A model generated the notes under the pieces. It did no database searches. It worked only from the letters and a program-made list of their open reading frames with translations, and had not been told where the DNA came from. From assembly GCF_013602415.1 (NCBI RefSeq), contig NZ_WPAG02000002.1:3661480-3725479 (forward strand): a stretch of DNA of 64,000 nt, read 5' to 3'. This document shows positions 16,515 to 26,307 of the stretch, in pieces (within the stretch, counting starts at the first letter, position 1; each line of letters starts with the position of its first letter). This DNA is from Rhodococcus sp. B50. Lineage in GTDB: Bacteria > Actinomycetota > Actinomycetes > Mycobacteriales > Mycobacteriaceae. A program made the translations under genes and the position numbers.

Positions 16515-17127
16515 CCTTCCCCGCGCAGTCGCGATGATCGGTGACGACGTCGAGTTCCCGGGTGGCCGGGTCGTGGTCACGCCGGCGATCTACCGCACCT
16601 TCGTGCGCCACGCGCGGGGATCGTCCGAGCGCCCCTCGCTCGAGTATCGCGGCTTCAGCTGGGTCATGGACGTCGACGAGACGCCGTCGTCACCGTGGTG
16701 GCTGCGCATGCTGACGCGGTTCGATCCGTGGGACCACTTCGTCGCGAGCGATTCCGATACCTTCCGCGGACGCGTCGAGGACCACCTCGTCGCCGACGGG
16801 GTGAGGGTGCCGGGAGGACGGATCACGGCGCTGCTGAACATCCGGCGTCTCGGTCGCGGATCGGATCCGCTGAATCTGTTCTGGTGCCACGATCCGAGCG
16901 GCTCGCTGGCCTGCGTCGTCGCGGAGATCCATACACGCCGGGGCGGACGACACTGCTACACGCTCCGCTCGGACGAGATCGACATCATCACCCGCGCCGG
17001 CGACATGTTCGCCCTCTCGGTCGCCCTGCGGCGGCCCGGCGTGCCCATGTTCACCGCGACCGTCAGTGGCGAACGGATGCCCGCCGACCTTGCGACGGTC
17101 CTCCGTGCTCGGATGTGGATGGGGTGA
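16504..17127 (+). CDS. DUF1365-family protein
   Basis: A 207-residue protein with the DUF1365 layout: an early basic block with YRGFSWVMDVDE, WWLRMLTRFDPWDHF, then VPGGRITALLNIRRLG and DPLNLFWCHD, and IHTRRGGRHCYTL. It corresponds to Rv0448c of M. tuberculosis, which also lies in the SigK cluster, there with cyclopropane-synthase-like and FAD oxidoreductase genes. The usual FNPLS and the lysine-VSPF motif are altered (SDPLN; ITRAGDMF), so the protein is divergent. The ATG has GGAG upstream inside the preceding gene, with which it overlaps. The molecular function of DUF1365 is unknown; a lipid link is inferred from other genomes. Confidence 0.75.
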   Translation: MHPDLPRAVAMIGDDVEFPGGRVVVTPAIYRTFVRHARGSSERPSLEYRGFSWVMDVDETPSSPWWLRMLTRFDPWDHFVASDSDTFRGRVEDHLVADGVRVPGGRITALLNIRRLGRGSDPLNLFWCHDPSGSLACVVAEIHTRRGGRHCYTLRSDEIDIITRAGDMFALSVALRRPGVPMFTATVSGERMPADLATVLRARMWMG

Positions 17128-17150
17128 CGCTCGTGGTCGACACGGTTGCC

Positions 17151-17179
17151 TTGAGCGGAGGGAAGGTCCCGGCTAGGCT
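17151..17179 (+). promoter_or_regulatory. Housekeeping-type promoter for sigK
   Basis: TTGAGC (17151-17156), 17 bases, TAGGCT (17174-17179): a sigma-A-like promoter 26 bases upstream of the sigK ATG. It would give basal expression of sigK-rskA independent of the upstream sigma-K-like promoter. Confidence 0.5.
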
Positions 17180-17204
17180 TTCCCCCGATGAGCGGACTGA
17201 GCCG

Positions 17205-17780
17205 ATGACCGGCGTCGGAGGCCACACCGATACCCTCGGCGCACTGCTCGAGCGGGTGGCCCGGCAAGACCCCACGGCGTTCGCCGAACTGTACGACGCG
17301 ACGCGTTCCCGAGTCTTCGGCATGGTGCTGCGGGTCCTCCGGGATCCCGGCTACAGCGAGGAGACCACGCAGGAGGTCTACCTCCAGGTGTGGAGGTCGG
17401 CGGACAAGTACGACCCGCATCAGGGTTCCGCACTGTCGTGGATCATCACGCTCGCCCATCGGCGGGCCGTCGACCGGGTCCGCAGTGAACAGTCCGGAGC
17501 CGACCGCGAGGCGCACTACGGTTCGACGAACGTCGACGCGGCCTTCGACTCGGTGAGCGAGGAGGTCGCGCAGCGCGACGACCGCCGCCGGGTGAACGAG
17601 TGTCTGGGTTCGCTCACCGAACTGCAGCGACGCTCGGTCGAGCTCGCCTACTACAGAGGCTTTACCTACACCGAAGTGGCAGAAGAACTTTCGTCTCCGT
17701 TGCCGACCGTCAAGTCGCGCATCCGGGACGGCCTGAAACGACTGAAGAATTGTCTGGGGGTGACCGTCGATGGCGAATGA
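17205..17780 (+). CDS. sigK: ECF sigma factor SigK
   Basis: A 191-residue extracytoplasmic-function sigma factor. Region 2 contains DPTAFAELYDATRSRVFGMVLRV and GYSEETTQEVYLQVWR, and region 4 has LTELQRRSVELAYYRGFTYTEVAEEL with the end LKRLKNCLGV. The match to mycobacterial SigK runs the full length, including HRRAVDRVRSEQSGA. The ATG at 17205 (MTGVGG) agrees with the mycobacterial N terminus. It overlaps rskA by 11 bases, the classic sigma/anti-sigma pairing. Predicted targets are the two CCATCC promoters about 1.4 kb upstream. Activity should be held by RskA until regulated proteolysis. Confidence 0.92.
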   Translation: MTGVGGHTDTLGALLERVARQDPTAFAELYDATRSRVFGMVLRVLRDPGYSEETTQEVYLQVWRSADKYDPHQGSALSWIITLAHRRAVDRVRSEQSGADREAHYGSTNVDAAFDSVSEEVAQRDDRRRVNECLGSLTELQRRSVELAYYRGFTYTEVAEELSSPLPTVKSRIRDGLKRLKNCLGVTVDGE

Positions 17781-18576
17781 GGCGAACGACTCCTCGCGCG
17801 ATCTGCTCGACATGGCACCCGGTTTCGCATTGGATGCCGTTACGCCCGGCGAGCGCCAGGAGATCGCCGAGCAACTCGCGGAAGCCGATCCGGAGGTGGT
17901 CGCGCGATTCACCGCCGAGGTCCGCGAGATCCACGAGACTCTCGCGGCGATGTCGGCCGGCACCGCGACCGAGCCGCCGGCCGAGCTCAGGATGCGACTG
18001 CTCGATCTGGTCCACGCCGAGCTCACCGCGAAGACTCCCGTCGAAGAACCCGGGCCATCGGGAGCGACCGAGGCACCGGAGACGGTGGAAGACGACGTCC
18101 TTCCTCCGCCGGTGTCCCTCGACGACCGTCGCCGGGCCCGCCGCCGGAATTTCCTGCTCGCCGCGGCCGCTGCGGTGATCGTCGCGGTGGGCGGTGTCGT
18201 GGTGGCCGGTCAGTGGTCGGCACCGTCCGGGCCGGCCACGAGCGAGCGGGTGTTCGCGGCCGAGGACGTACAGACCTCGTCGGGTTCGCTCGAGGGCGGC
18301 GGCACCGCGACCGTGGTGTTCTCCAAGGAGGAGGACGCGGGCGTGCTGGTGATGAACAACGTCGCCCCACCGGCCGAGGGCAGTGTCTATCAGATGTGGC
18401 TGGTCGGCCCCGAGGGCATGGAACCGGCGGGCACGATGACGCCCGACGATGTCGCGCCGTCCACGACGGCGGTGCTCGAGGACATCTCCGGCGCTACCGC
18501 GCTCGCCTTCAGCGTCGAGCCGACGGGCGGGTCGACCCAGCCGACCGCGATCTTCGCCCAGCTCCCGCTGGACTGA
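17770..18576 (+). CDS. rskA: Anti-sigma-K factor RskA
   Basis: A 268-residue single-pass membrane protein. Residues 1-85 form the cytosolic anti-sigma domain (DLLDMAPGFALDAVTPGER), residues 128-147 the membrane helix after a DRRRARRR stop-transfer block, and residues 155-268 the extracytoplasmic RskA C-terminal beta domain with GSVYQMWLVGPEG. In mycobacteria RskA is cut by Rip1 to release SigK. The ATG overlaps sigK by 11 bases, ensuring balanced synthesis. It converges on a methyltransferase gene 22 bases away. Confidence 0.92.
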   Translation: MANEANDSSRDLLDMAPGFALDAVTPGERQEIAEQLAEADPEVVARFTAEVREIHETLAAMSAGTATEPPAELRMRLLDLVHAELTAKTPVEEPGPSGATEAPETVEDDVLPPPVSLDDRRRARRRNFLLAAAAAVIVAVGGVVVAGQWSAPSGPATSERVFAAEDVQTSSGSLEGGGTATVVFSKEEDAGVLVMNNVAPPAEGSVYQMWLVGPEGMEPAGTMTPDDVAPSTTAVLEDISGATALAFSVEPTGGSTQPTAIFAQLPLD

Positions 18577-18597
18577 CATGTCCGCGGCAGCGATCAC

Positions 18598-18619
18598 GTC
18601 ATCGGCGGGTGCCGATGAC
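18598..18619. terminator. Hairpin between rskA and the convergent methyltransferase gene
   Basis: GTCATCGGC (18598-18606) and GCCGATGAC (18611-18619) form a perfect nine-bp stem with a GGGT loop. It overlaps the last codons of the methyltransferase gene and lies 21 bases after rskA. Confidence 0.5.
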
Positions 18620-19375
18620 GACCGTCGCCTCGAATTCCTCGGAACTTCGTGCGATCGGGTCGAGTCCGGCGTGAGCGATGAGGTTCTCCAGCACGGGTGC
18701 CTGCGCCGCCGCCGATTCGACGAGCAGCGACCCGCCGACGGTGAGCCATCGGATCGCGTCCGCGACGAGTCGGCGATGGACGTCCAGACCGTCGGGTCCG
18801 CCGTCCAGCGCGCGACGCGGCTCGCTGCAGCGAGCCTCCCGCGGCATCGATCCGATCGCCCCGGACGGCACGTAGGGCGCGTTGGCGACGAGTACATCGA
18901 CGCGACCGCGCAGCGCCGCGGGCAGGGCGTCGAACAGGTCGCCGTCGAACACCCTGTGGGACGGCAGGTTCAGACGCGCGCAGGCCGTGGCGACGGGATC
19001 GATGTCGGCCGCGTAGACCTCGGATGCCTCCACTGCGGTGGCGAGCGCGGAGCCGACCGCGCCGCACCCGCAACACATGTCGACGATCACGGCCCCGGGT
19101 CGCGCGAGTTCGATCGCGCAGTCCACCAGGTACTCGGTGCGTCGACGAGGGACGAACACCCCGGGCCGCACCGCGATGCGCCTGCCGTGGAAGAAGACGT
19201 GTTCCAGCACGTGTTCGAGGGGTTCGCCGGACACCCGCCGCGCGACCAGCCGCTCCAGATCCGAGGGCGTGCGAGCGGCTTCCAGGAGGAGTTGCGCCTC
19301 CTCCTCCGCGAACACGCAACCGGCTGCTCGCAATGCGGACACGACGTCGGCGTGGGTCCGGTGGGCGGAGACCAT
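18599..19375 (-). CDS. PrmC-related protein N5-glutamine methyltransferase
   Basis: A 258-residue SAM-dependent methyltransferase of the PrmC-related (TIGR03704-like) group. Residues 1-75 are the helical PrmC N-terminal domain (FAEEEAQLLL, RVSGEPLEHVL). Motif I is VIVDMCCGCGAVGSALA, followed by EVYAADIDP. The catalytic loop reads NAPYVPS instead of NPPYVPS, a change near the substrate-binding turn. PrmC methylates the GGQ glutamine of release factors; the paralogous group's target is uncertain. The ATG at 19375 is preferred; the frame stays open to a TTG at 19405. Confidence 0.8.
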   Translation of the reverse strand: MVSAHRTHADVVSALRAAGCVFAEEEAQLLLEAARTPSDLERLVARRVSGEPLEHVLEHVFFHGRRIAVRPGVFVPRRRTEYLVDCAIELARPGAVIVDMCCGCGAVGSALATAVEASEVYAADIDPVATACARLNLPSHRVFDGDLFDALPAALRGRVDVLVANAPYVPSGAIGSMPREARCSEPRRALDGGPDGLDVHRRLVADAIRWLTVGGSLLVESAAAQAPVLENLIAHAGLDPIARSSEEFEATVVIGTRR

Positions 19376-19435
19376 GCGGCACCCTACCGCGCGCTCATCC
19401 GGCAAATCTCTCCGTTTTCCGGGGCGGGGGCCGGC

Positions 19436-19936
19436 TCACACCCCGTGAAGGGGTGGGATCTCCCGGTCATGGGTATTCCGCGGGCTGTCACGAGGAGCGC
19501 TGTGGGAACGAACGATCTCGAGCAGGAGCCTGCGCAGGGTCGCCGGGTCCGAGACCGCGACCGGAGAGTCGCCACCGGTCGCGTCGTCGCGCTCGAGTTC
19601 GATCACACGCCGGTAGGCGTCCACGCCCGACGGGGTGATCTCCACCCGCATGCGGCGCTCGTCCTCCGGGTCGATCGCGCGCGTGACGAAACCGCCACGG
19701 ACGAGATGATCGACGGTCCGGCTCATGGTCTGGTCGGTCACCCGGCACGCGCGCGCCATCTGTCGTTGCGACAACGGCGCGTGGGCCACCGCGTGCAGGG
19801 CGATCACCCCCGCGTGGGTCAGCCCTCGTCGTCGCAACGACTGTTCCCAGGCCTGCTCGACGAGCCTGGCCGCGGTGGACAGCAGGCGTCCGGTGGGCCA
19901 CTCGTCGAGGTCGTCTTCACCCCCATCGTTCAGCAC
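19436..19936 (-). CDS. MarR-family transcriptional regulator
   Basis: A 166-residue winged-helix regulator. The dimerisation helix starts around GRLLSTAARLVEQAWEQSL, the recognition helix reads SQRQMARACRVTDQTMSRTV, and the wing has RAIDPEDERRMRVEITPSG. A GTG at 19936 is taken as the start because TAGATT (19944-19949, minus strand) ends seven bases before it, giving a leaderless transcript. It is divergent from an MMPL exporter gene with 46 bases between start codons, so it probably represses that exporter as well as itself. The effector is unknown. Confidence 0.8.
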   Translation of the reverse strand: MLNDGGEDDLDEWPTGRLLSTAARLVEQAWEQSLRRRGLTHAGVIALHAVAHAPLSQRQMARACRVTDQTMSRTVDHLVRGGFVTRAIDPEDERRMRVEITPSGVDAYRRVIELERDDATGGDSPVAVSDPATLRRLLLEIVRSHSAPRDSPRNTHDREIPPLHGV

Positions 19937-19943
19937 GCTGAAT

Positions 19944-19958
19944 AATCTAGTGTCGACA
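19944..19958. promoter_or_regulatory. MarR/MMPL divergent control region
   Basis: It holds the minus-strand -10 TAGATT (19944-19949) and the perfect eight-base palindrome TGTCGACA (19951-19958), extended imperfectly to AGTGTCGACATA. The palindrome is the best operator candidate for the MarR protein. A plus-strand promoter for the exporter must overlap. Confidence 0.4.
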
Positions 19959-19982
19959 TATCCGTTCACGCCAGGAGGAATC

Positions 19983-22097
19983 TTGAGCACTGCTACCGCG
20001 CCCCCACGTAGAACCGGCCGATGGCGGTGGCTGCTACCCGCCCTGTTGCTCATCGCGTGGCTCGTGGCCGCCGGCGGCGGCGGCCCGTTCGCCGGCAAGC
20101 TCAGCGAAGTGGCATCGACCGATGCGAGTTCGTTCCTCCCCGCGTCCGCGGAATCGACGCGCGCCGACGAGCTGTACGCGCAGTTCAACGAGAGCGAGTT
20201 CATCCCCGCGATCGTCGTCGCCGAGCGCGAGGGCGGAATCACCGACCAGGATCTCGCCTTCCTCGCCACCGAATCCGCCGGCCCGCCCCCGATCCCGTCG
20301 GAGGACGGTGAAGCGGCGCAGATGATCGTGCCGCTCGACGCCTCCGGGGAGGTCCAGGACGCCGTCGAAGAACTCCGGACCTCGCTCGAGGGTGCACCGG
20401 ACGGCCTGACCGTCTACGTCACCGGGCCCGCCGGCCAGGCCGCCGACCTGTCGTCGGCCTTCGGTGGGATCGACGGACTGCTGCTGCTCGTCGCGGGCGG
20501 TGTCGTCCTCGTGATCCTGGTGGTGGTCTACCGCAGCCCGATCCTGCCGTTCGTCGTCATCATCTCGGCGTTGTTCGCACTCGCGCTCGCGAGCCTGCTC
20601 GTCTACGTGCTCGCCGATGCCGGAACGATCGCGCTCAACGGCCAGAGCCAGGGCATCATGTTCATCCTGGTGTTCGGTGCCGCCACCGACTACGCGCTGC
20701 TGCTGGTCTCCCGGTACCGCGAGGAGCTGCGACTGCAGCAGGACAAGTACGCCGCGATGCGCAGCGCGCTCCGCGGCTCGATCGAACCGATCGCAGCCTC
20801 GGCCGGCACCGTCATCCTCGGCGTGCTGTGCCTGCTGCTGTCGGACCTGAACTCCAACCGCGGTCTCGGTCCCGTCGCCGCTATCGGCATCGCCACGTCG
20901 TTCCTCGCATCGGTGACCTTCCTGCCCGCCGCCCTCGTATTGCTCGGCCGCGTGGCGTTCTGGCCCACCCGCCCGGTCTACGACGCGAATGCCGATGCGG
21001 AGGACATGCAGAAGTCCCACAAGCTGTGGGGCCGGGTCGCTGCCTTCGTCGGGTCGAAGCCGCGCCCGATCTGGATCGTGTGCAGCCTCGTCCTCGTCGC
21101 CTTCGCACTGCTGGCACCGCAGTTCAAGGCGAGCGGTGTCGCATCGTCGGATCTGTTCCTGCTGCAAACCGATTCGAAGTCCGGCCAGGAGGTGCTCGGT
21201 GAGCACTTCGACGCCGGCACCGGTTCGCCCAGCATCGTCGTCGCCCGCGCGGGCGCGCTCGACGGTGTCGTCCAGGCGGCCGAGGGTGTCGAGGGCGTGA
21301 CGACCGTCCAGCCCGTCCCCGGTCCCGACGGAGCGCCGCGCGTGATCGACGGGCTCGTCGCGGTGCAGGCCACGCTGTCGGATCCGGCCGATTCCCTCGC
21401 CGCCGAGGAGACCGTCGAACGCATCCGCGAGGCAGTGCGCACCGTGCCCGACGCCGAGGCTCTCGTCGGTGGTCCGACCGCCGTCGATCTCGATACGAAG
21501 GACACCGCGACCCGCGACCGCACCGTCATCATCCCGGCCGTGACGCTCGTGGTGCTGCTCGTGCTCATCGTGCTGTTGCGTGCGCTCGTCGCGCCGATTC
21601 TGCTGATGCTCACCGTGATCGTGTCGTTCGCGGCGACGCTCGGTGTGTCGTCGCTGCTGTTCAACCACGTCTTCGGGTTCCCCGGCGCCGACCCGGTCGT
21701 GCCGCTGTTCGGATTCGTCTTCCTCGTGGCGCTGGGCATCGACTACAACATCTTCCTCATGACCCGTGTCCGTGAGGAGACGAAGAAGGTCGGCACTCGG
21801 GCGGGCACGCTGCGGGCCCTGACCGTCACCGGCGGTGTCATCACGTCCGCCGGCGTGGTGCTCGCGGCGACATTCTCGGCGCTGGCGGTGATCCCGCTGC
21901 TGTTCCTGGCCCAGCTGGCGTTCATCGTCGCCTTCGGTGTCCTGCTCGATGCTCTACTCGTGCGGTCGCTGGTGGTGCCGGCCCTGTCGATCGACATCGG
22001 CAAGAAGATCTGGTGGCCGAGCACGCTCGCCCGCACCGAGCCGTCCGAGCCGGATCCGACCGAGGACGTGGCCACCGCAGGAGCATCGCGCTCATGA
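19983..22097 (+). CDS. MMPL-family RND transporter
   Basis: A 704-residue membrane transporter with two MMPL repeats. Each has a large extracytoplasmic loop followed by five or six helices, and the duplicated intramembrane signature appears twice: GAATDYALLLVSRYREE near residue 235 and ALGIDYNIFLMTRVREE near 588. The Asp-Tyr pairs are the proton-relay residues of MmpL proteins. The start is a rare TTG at 19983, fixed by AGGAGG at 19973-19978. Short length and lack of a D2 cytosolic tail place it with the YdfJ-type group rather than the trehalose-mycolate exporter MmpL3. It probably exports a lipid or toxic hydrophobic compound under control of the divergent MarR. Confidence 0.88.
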   Translation: MSTATAPPRRTGRWRWLLPALLLIAWLVAAGGGGPFAGKLSEVASTDASSFLPASAESTRADELYAQFNESEFIPAIVVAEREGGITDQDLAFLATESAGPPPIPSEDGEAAQMIVPLDASGEVQDAVEELRTSLEGAPDGLTVYVTGPAGQAADLSSAFGGIDGLLLLVAGGVVLVILVVVYRSPILPFVVIISALFALALASLLVYVLADAGTIALNGQSQGIMFILVFGAATDYALLLVSRYREELRLQQDKYAAMRSALRGSIEPIAASAGTVILGVLCLLLSDLNSNRGLGPVAAIGIATSFLASVTFLPAALVLLGRVAFWPTRPVYDANADAEDMQKSHKLWGRVAAFVGSKPRPIWIVCSLVLVAFALLAPQFKASGVASSDLFLLQTDSKSGQEVLGEHFDAGTGSPSIVVARAGALDGVVQAAEGVEGVTTVQPVPGPDGAPRVIDGLVAVQATLSDPADSLAAEETVERIREAVRTVPDAEALVGGPTAVDLDTKDTATRDRTVIIPAVTLVVLLVLIVLLRALVAPILLMLTVIVSFAATLGVSSLLFNHVFGFPGADPVVPLFGFVFLVALGIDYNIFLMTRVREETKKVGTRAGTLRALTVTGGVITSAGVVLAATFSALAVIPLLFLAQLAFIVAFGVLLDALLVRSLVVPALSIDIGKKIWWPSTLARTEPSEPDPTEDVATAGASRS

Positions 22098-22138
22098 ACG
22101 CACAGGCTGTGTGCCGCTCCTGACAGGTCCGTAGCTGC

Positions 22139-22190
22139 ACGAACGACGGCCGCGGGACAGGATGTGTGATCCGGTCCCGCGGCCGTTCGT
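22139..22190 (+). terminator. Terminator hairpin after the MMPL gene
   Basis: GGCCGCGGGAC (22148-22158) pairs with GTCCCGCGGCC (22174-22184), and ACGAACG (22139-22145) with CGTTCGT (22184-22190) extends the stem past a small bulge. It lies 42 bases after the MMPL stop and 39 bases before lysX. Confidence 0.7.
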
Positions 22191-22228
22191 CCCACGGCTG
22201 CCGCGTTTGCCCGTTACCGTCTTGTTCC

Positions 22229-25200
22229 ATGTCTGCGGATTCCACCGCTCCTGTCGAGCGCCCGCGTCCGGCGGAGGACGCCCGACCACCCTCCCGGCCG
22301 TCGCTGACCGACCGCATCGGCGGACGTCTGTCCGCCGTACCGCACATCGTCGGCCTGATACTGGGCATCTACGCGTTCGTGGTGGCGCTGTGGTCGATCT
22401 CCCCGACCCTGCGCTACTGGATCCACATTCCTCGCGAGTACATCGACGAGTACTACTTCGACGCTCCCGATACGAGCCTGTCGTTCGCTCTGGTCATCGG
22501 TCTGCTCGCCGGTGCGATCGCCGGCCGCAAACGCATCGCGTGGTGGATCCTGACGATCTACCTCGGCGGGTTCACCATCACGAATCTCGTGATGAGCATC
22601 GTCGAGCGCGATCCGAACCACCTCGTCGCATTGGTCGTCCACCTGGTGCTGGTCGCGGTACTGCTGCTGTCCTATCCCGAGTTCTACACACGGGTGCGGC
22701 GCGGAAACGTCTGGGCCGCACTCGGTGTGCTCGTGGGCGGTCTGGTCGTCGCGACGCTGATCGGCTGGGGACTGGTGGAACTGTTCCCCGGCAGCCTGCC
22801 CGCTCCCGACCGGTTCCTGTGGGCGCTCAACCGTGTCACCGCACTGACGTTCATCGACAACGACCAGTTCGGCGGCCGGCCGAACGGATTGGTCAACACG
22901 CTGCTCGGCCTGCTCGGCGCGCTCGCCGTCCTCGCGGCCGCCGTAGTCCTGTTCCGGTCACAGCGAGCGAGCAACGCGCTCACCGGCAGCGACGAGTCCG
23001 CCATCCGCGGCCTGCTCGCCCACAGCGACGATTCGCTGGGCTACTTCGCGACCCGCCGCGACAAGGCCGTCGTGTTCGCACCCAGCGGGAAGGCCGCGGT
23101 GACCTACCGCGTCGAACTCGGGGTGTGCCTCGCGAGCGGTGATCCGATCGGCAATCCCGAGGCGTGGCAGCACGCGATCGAGGAATGGCTCGACCTCGCA
23201 CGCGCCTACGGATGGACACCCGCGGTGATGGGAGCGAGCGAGGACGGTGCGACCGCCTACCACCGTGCGGGCCTGAACGCGCTGCAACTCGGCGACGAAG
23301 CCGTCCTGCACACCCGCGACTTCAGTCTCGCCGGACGCGACATGCGGCCCGTGCGGCAGGCCGTCAACCGTGCCCGCAAACACGGTGTGACCGCACGGAT
23401 CATGCGCCACCGCGAGCTGTCACCCATCGAGCTGTCGGCCGCGATCCAACGCGCCGAGGCCTGGCGCGACACCGAGAACGAGCGCGGATTCTCGATGGCC
23501 CTCGGCCGGCTCGGCGATCCGCTCGACGGCGACTGTCTGCTCGTCGAAGCGTTCTCGGAGGGCAAGGTCGTCGCGATGCTCTCGCTCGTGCCGTGGGGAG
23601 CGGACGGGGCGTCGCTCGACCTCATGCGCCGCGACCCACAGGCCCCCAACGGGGTCGTCGAACTCATGGTGTCCGAACTCGCCTCACGTGGCGCCGAATT
23701 CGACGTCGAGCGGATCTCGCTGAACTTCGCGGTCTTCCGATCGGTGTTCGAGGAGGGCGCGAGGATCGGTGCCGGCCCGATCCTGCGGTTGTGGCGGTCG
23801 ATCCTGCTGTTCTTCTCCCGCTGGTGGCAGCTCGAGGCGCTGTACCGGTCCAACGTCAAGTATCACCCCGAGTGGGTACCGCGCTTCCTGTGTTTCCGCG
23901 ACAACCGGCTCATCCCGCGGGTCGCGCTCGCCTCGGCGATCGCCGAGGGTTTCCTCACCCTTCCCACCTTCGGCCGCCGGAACACCCGGCAACACACGGG
24001 AACACATTCGGCGTTCCCCGAGGACCAGGAAGTCGCGGCCGCACTGCACGACGACGGCAGCGCACCCGACAGCAAGCTCGGCGACGGTACACCGGTCGCC
24101 GCGCACGGGCGCCGCCGTCCCGAGCAGGTCCGGATACGTATGGACACCCTGCAGCGGATCGTCGAGCACGGGGTCGACCCCTATCCGGTTGCGCATCCTC
24201 CGACCCACACCGCTGACGAGGCTCGGGTCGCGAAGTCCGGCACCGCCGTGACCGTGGCGGGACGGCTCCTGCGCATCCGCAACTTCGGCGGTGTGCTGTT
24301 CGCGGTGCTGCGCGACTGGTCGGGCGACATCCAGATTCTCGTCGACCGGCAACGTGTTGCCGGGCAACGCTTCCTGTTCGACCTCGGCGATCTCGTCGAG
24401 GTCTCCGGGGAGATGGGACGCAGCCGCACCGGGGAGATCTCGGTGCTCGCCGATTCGTGGCGCATCGACGGCAAGTGCCTGCACCCACTACCCGACAAGT
24501 ACCACGGCCTCGTCGATCCCGAAGCCCGCGTGCGGCAGCGCTATCTGCATCTCGCGGTCGACCGCGGGGCACGTGAGCATCTCGCGGCGCGCAGCGCGGT
24601 GGTCCGATCGTTGCGCGACGAACTGCAGGCCCGTGGCTATCTCGAGGTCGAGACCCCTATCCTGCAGTCGGTACACGGCGGTGCGAACGCGGCACCGTTC
24701 GTCACCCACATCAATGCCTACGACGCCGACCTGTACCTGCGGATCGCCCCGGAGCTGTATCTGAAACGACTATGCGTCGCCGGCATGGCGAAGGTCTTCG
24801 AGATCGGCCGCGTGTTCCGCAACGAGGGTGCGGATTTCAAGCACAACCCGGAGTTCACGATCCTCGAGGCATACGAGGCGCACAGCGACTATGAGAAGAT
24901 GCGGGTCGTCGCGCGCGAACTGATCCAGGCGGCGGCACGGGCAGCGCACGGACGCGAGATCATCCTGCGGCCCGGGCCCGACGGCACCCCGGTCGAGATC
25001 GACATCTCCGGCGAGTGGCCTGTCGAGACCTTCCACGACGCGATCTCCGAGGCGCTCGGGACGTTCGTCGACGCGCAGACTCCCGTCGAGGTCCTGCGAC
25101 GCCTGTGCGACGAGCACGGGATCCCCTACAACCCTGCCTGGGATGCCGGTGCCACCGCGCAGGAGATGTACGAGCACCTCGTGGAATCGAAGACGACCTT

Positions 25201-25561
25201 CCCCACCTTCTACACCGACTTCCCGACCTCGGTGTCGCCGCTGACGCGGCCGCATCCCCGCAAGCCGGGTGTCGCCGCGAAGTGGGATCTGGTGGCGTGG
25301 GGTGTCGAGCTGGGGACCGCCTACAGCGAACTCACCGACCCCCTCGACCAGCGTGCCCGCCTCACCGAGCAGTCGCTGCTCGCCGCGGGCGGTGACGAGG
25401 AGGCGATGGAGCTCGACGAGGAGTTCCTCGAAGCACTCGAGTACGCGATGCCTCCCACCGGCGGTCTCGGCATGGGTGTCGACCGGATCGTGATGCTCGT
25501 ACTCGGCGGCAGCATCCGCGAGTCGCTGGCGTTTCCCTTCACGAGGCCGAGGCGCTCCTGA
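22229..25561 (+). CDS. lysX: LysX: phosphatidylglycerol lysyltransferase fused to lysyl-tRNA synthetase
   Basis: A 1110-residue bifunctional enzyme that makes lysyl-phosphatidylglycerol, which reduces membrane negative charge and sensitivity to cationic peptides. Residues 30-250 contain about six membrane helices. Residues 255-580 are the MprF-type transferase domain ([26 protein letters not shown]). From about 665 an OB-fold tRNA-binding domain precedes the class II LysRS core with motif 2 ([20 protein letters not shown]) and motif 3 ([12 protein letters not shown]). The ATG at 22229 follows TACCGT (22215-22220) by eight bases and has no RBS, so it may be leaderless. The fusion is characteristic of mycolic-acid actinobacteria. 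The substrate-binding E of the synthetase core is intact. Confidence 0.95.
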   Translation: MSADSTAPVERPRPAEDARPPSRPSLTDRIGGRLSAVPHIVGLILGIYAFVVALWSISPTLRYWIHIPREYIDEYYFDAPDTSLSFALVIGLLAGAIAGRKRIAWWILTIYLGGFTITNLVMSIVERDPNHLVALVVHLVLVAVLLLSYPEFYTRVRRGNVWAALGVLVGGLVVATLIGWGLVELFPGSLPAPDRFLWALNRVTALTFIDNDQFGGRPNGLVNTLLGLLGALAVLAAAVVLFRSQRASNALTGSDESAIRGLLAHSDDSLGYFATRRDKAVVFAPSGKAAVTYRVELGVCLASGDPIGNPEAWQHAIEEWLDLARAYGWTPAVMGASEDGATAYHRAGLNALQLGDEAVLHTRDFSLAGRDMRPVRQAVNRARKHGVTARIMRHRELSPIELSAAIQRAEAWRDTENERGFSMALGRLGDPLDGDCLLVEAFSEGKVVAMLSLVPWGADGASLDLMRRDPQAPNGVVELMVSELASRGAEFDVERISLNFAVFRSVFEEGARIGAGPILRLWRSILLFFSRWWQLEALYRSNVKYHPEWVPRFLCFRDNRLIPRVALASAIAEGFLTLPTFGRRNTRQHTGTHSAFPEDQEVAAALHDDGSAPDSKLGDGTPVAAHGRRRPEQVRIRMDTLQRIVEHGVDPYPVAHPPTHTADEARVAKSGTAVTVAGRLLRIRNFGGVLFAVLRDWSGDIQILVDRQRVAGQRFLFDLGDLVEVSGEMGRSRTGEISVLADSWRIDGKCLHPLPDKYHGLVDPEARVRQRYLHLAVDRGAREHLAARSAVVRSLRDELQARGYLEVETPILQSVHGGANAAPFVTHINAYDADLYLRIAPELYLKRLCVAGMAKVFEIGRVFRNEGADFKHNPEFTILEAYEAHSDYEKMRVVARELIQAAARAAHGREIILRPGPDGTPVEIDISGEWPVETFHDAISEALGTFVDAQTPVEVLRRLCDEHGIPYNPAWDAGATAQEMYEHLVESKTTFPTFYTDFPTSVSPLTRPHPRKPGVAAKWDLVAWGVELGTAYSELTDPLDQRARLTEQSLLAAGGDEEAMELDEEFLEALEYAMPPTGGLGMGVDRIVMLVLGGSIRESLAFPFTRPRRS

Positions 25562-25566
25562 CGGGT

Positions 25567-25582
25567 GGTTTCACGTGAAACC
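25567..25582. other. parS: parS-like chromosome segregation site
   Basis: GGTTTCACGTGAAACC is a perfect 16-base palindrome whose inner 14 bases equal the ParB-binding parS core GTTTCACGTGAAAC described in Streptomyces and Bacillus. It lies in the 44-base gap between lysX and a histidine phosphatase gene. Such sites usually cluster near oriC. Confidence 0.75.
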
Positions 25583-25605
25583 GGGGCACCTGGCATCGTG
25601 AGGTC

Positions 25606-26211
25606 GTGCAGCTACTCCTGATCCGTCACGCCGAGCCGAACAACGCCCGCGCCGAGACCGGCGTCGCCGACCCGCCGCTCACCGAGTCCGGTCGCCTCCA
25701 GGCTTCACGGTTGCCGGACGCGCTGTCGCCCTACAACATCACGCGGTTGTTCTCGAGCCCGCAATTGCGGGCCCTGCAGACCGCGGAACCCGTCGCCGAA
25801 CGCCGCGGCCTCGACGTGGAGACGAGGGAGGACATCGCCGAGTACGACTACGGGCACGACCACTACTTCACCATCGATGCCGCGAAGGACGTCGCACCCG
25901 CCGCGTACAAGCGCATCCTGGCAGGTCACCTGCCCGACTTCGTCGACGCGGACGATTTCCGCACCCGCGTGCTGCGAGGGATCGACGACGTGGTGGACAC
26001 GTCCGACCATTCCGAGACCGTGGCGCTGTTCGTCCACGGCGGGGTGGTGAACATCGTGCTGCAGCACCTGCTCGACCTGCCCCGGCCGCTGATGTTCCCC
26101 ATCGAGTACGCGTCGGTGACCCGCATCCTCGTCTCACGCAGCGGTGCGCGCCGCGTCGCCTCGATCAACGAGACGGGACACGTGCGCGACACCCTGCGGG
26201 TCCGAGCGTGA
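25606..26211 (+). CDS. Histidine phosphatase superfamily protein
   Basis: A 201-residue protein of the phosphoglycerate-mutase-like branch-1 fold. The phospho-acceptor motif is LLIRHAEPN (His8, with Ala instead of Gly after RH), then SSPQLRALQTAEPVA, and the second catalytic His in LFVHGGVVNIVL. Family members dephosphorylate small metabolites or proteins; the substrate is not evident. The start is a GTG at 25606 with GAGG just upstream. Its promoter region is partly occupied by the parS-like palindrome. Confidence 0.85.
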   Translation: MQLLLIRHAEPNNARAETGVADPPLTESGRLQASRLPDALSPYNITRLFSSPQLRALQTAEPVAERRGLDVETREDIAEYDYGHDHYFTIDAAKDVAPAAYKRILAGHLPDFVDADDFRTRVLRGIDDVVDTSDHSETVALFVHGGVVNIVLQHLLDLPRPLMFPIEYASVTRILVSRSGARRVASINETGHVRDTLRVRA

Positions 26212-26307
26212 CGGTTCGACGCGCAATGTCCTGAACAGGCAGGACCAGAACGCCGACGTGATCTTCCCGTGCAGGATTGATACGGTCACCGCCGGAGGTG
26301 GCACCGG

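Noticed and set aside
25567..25582. The lysX-downstream palindrome as a terminator
   Set aside because: An eight-bp stem without a loop is a poor terminator, and the sequence equals the parS core.
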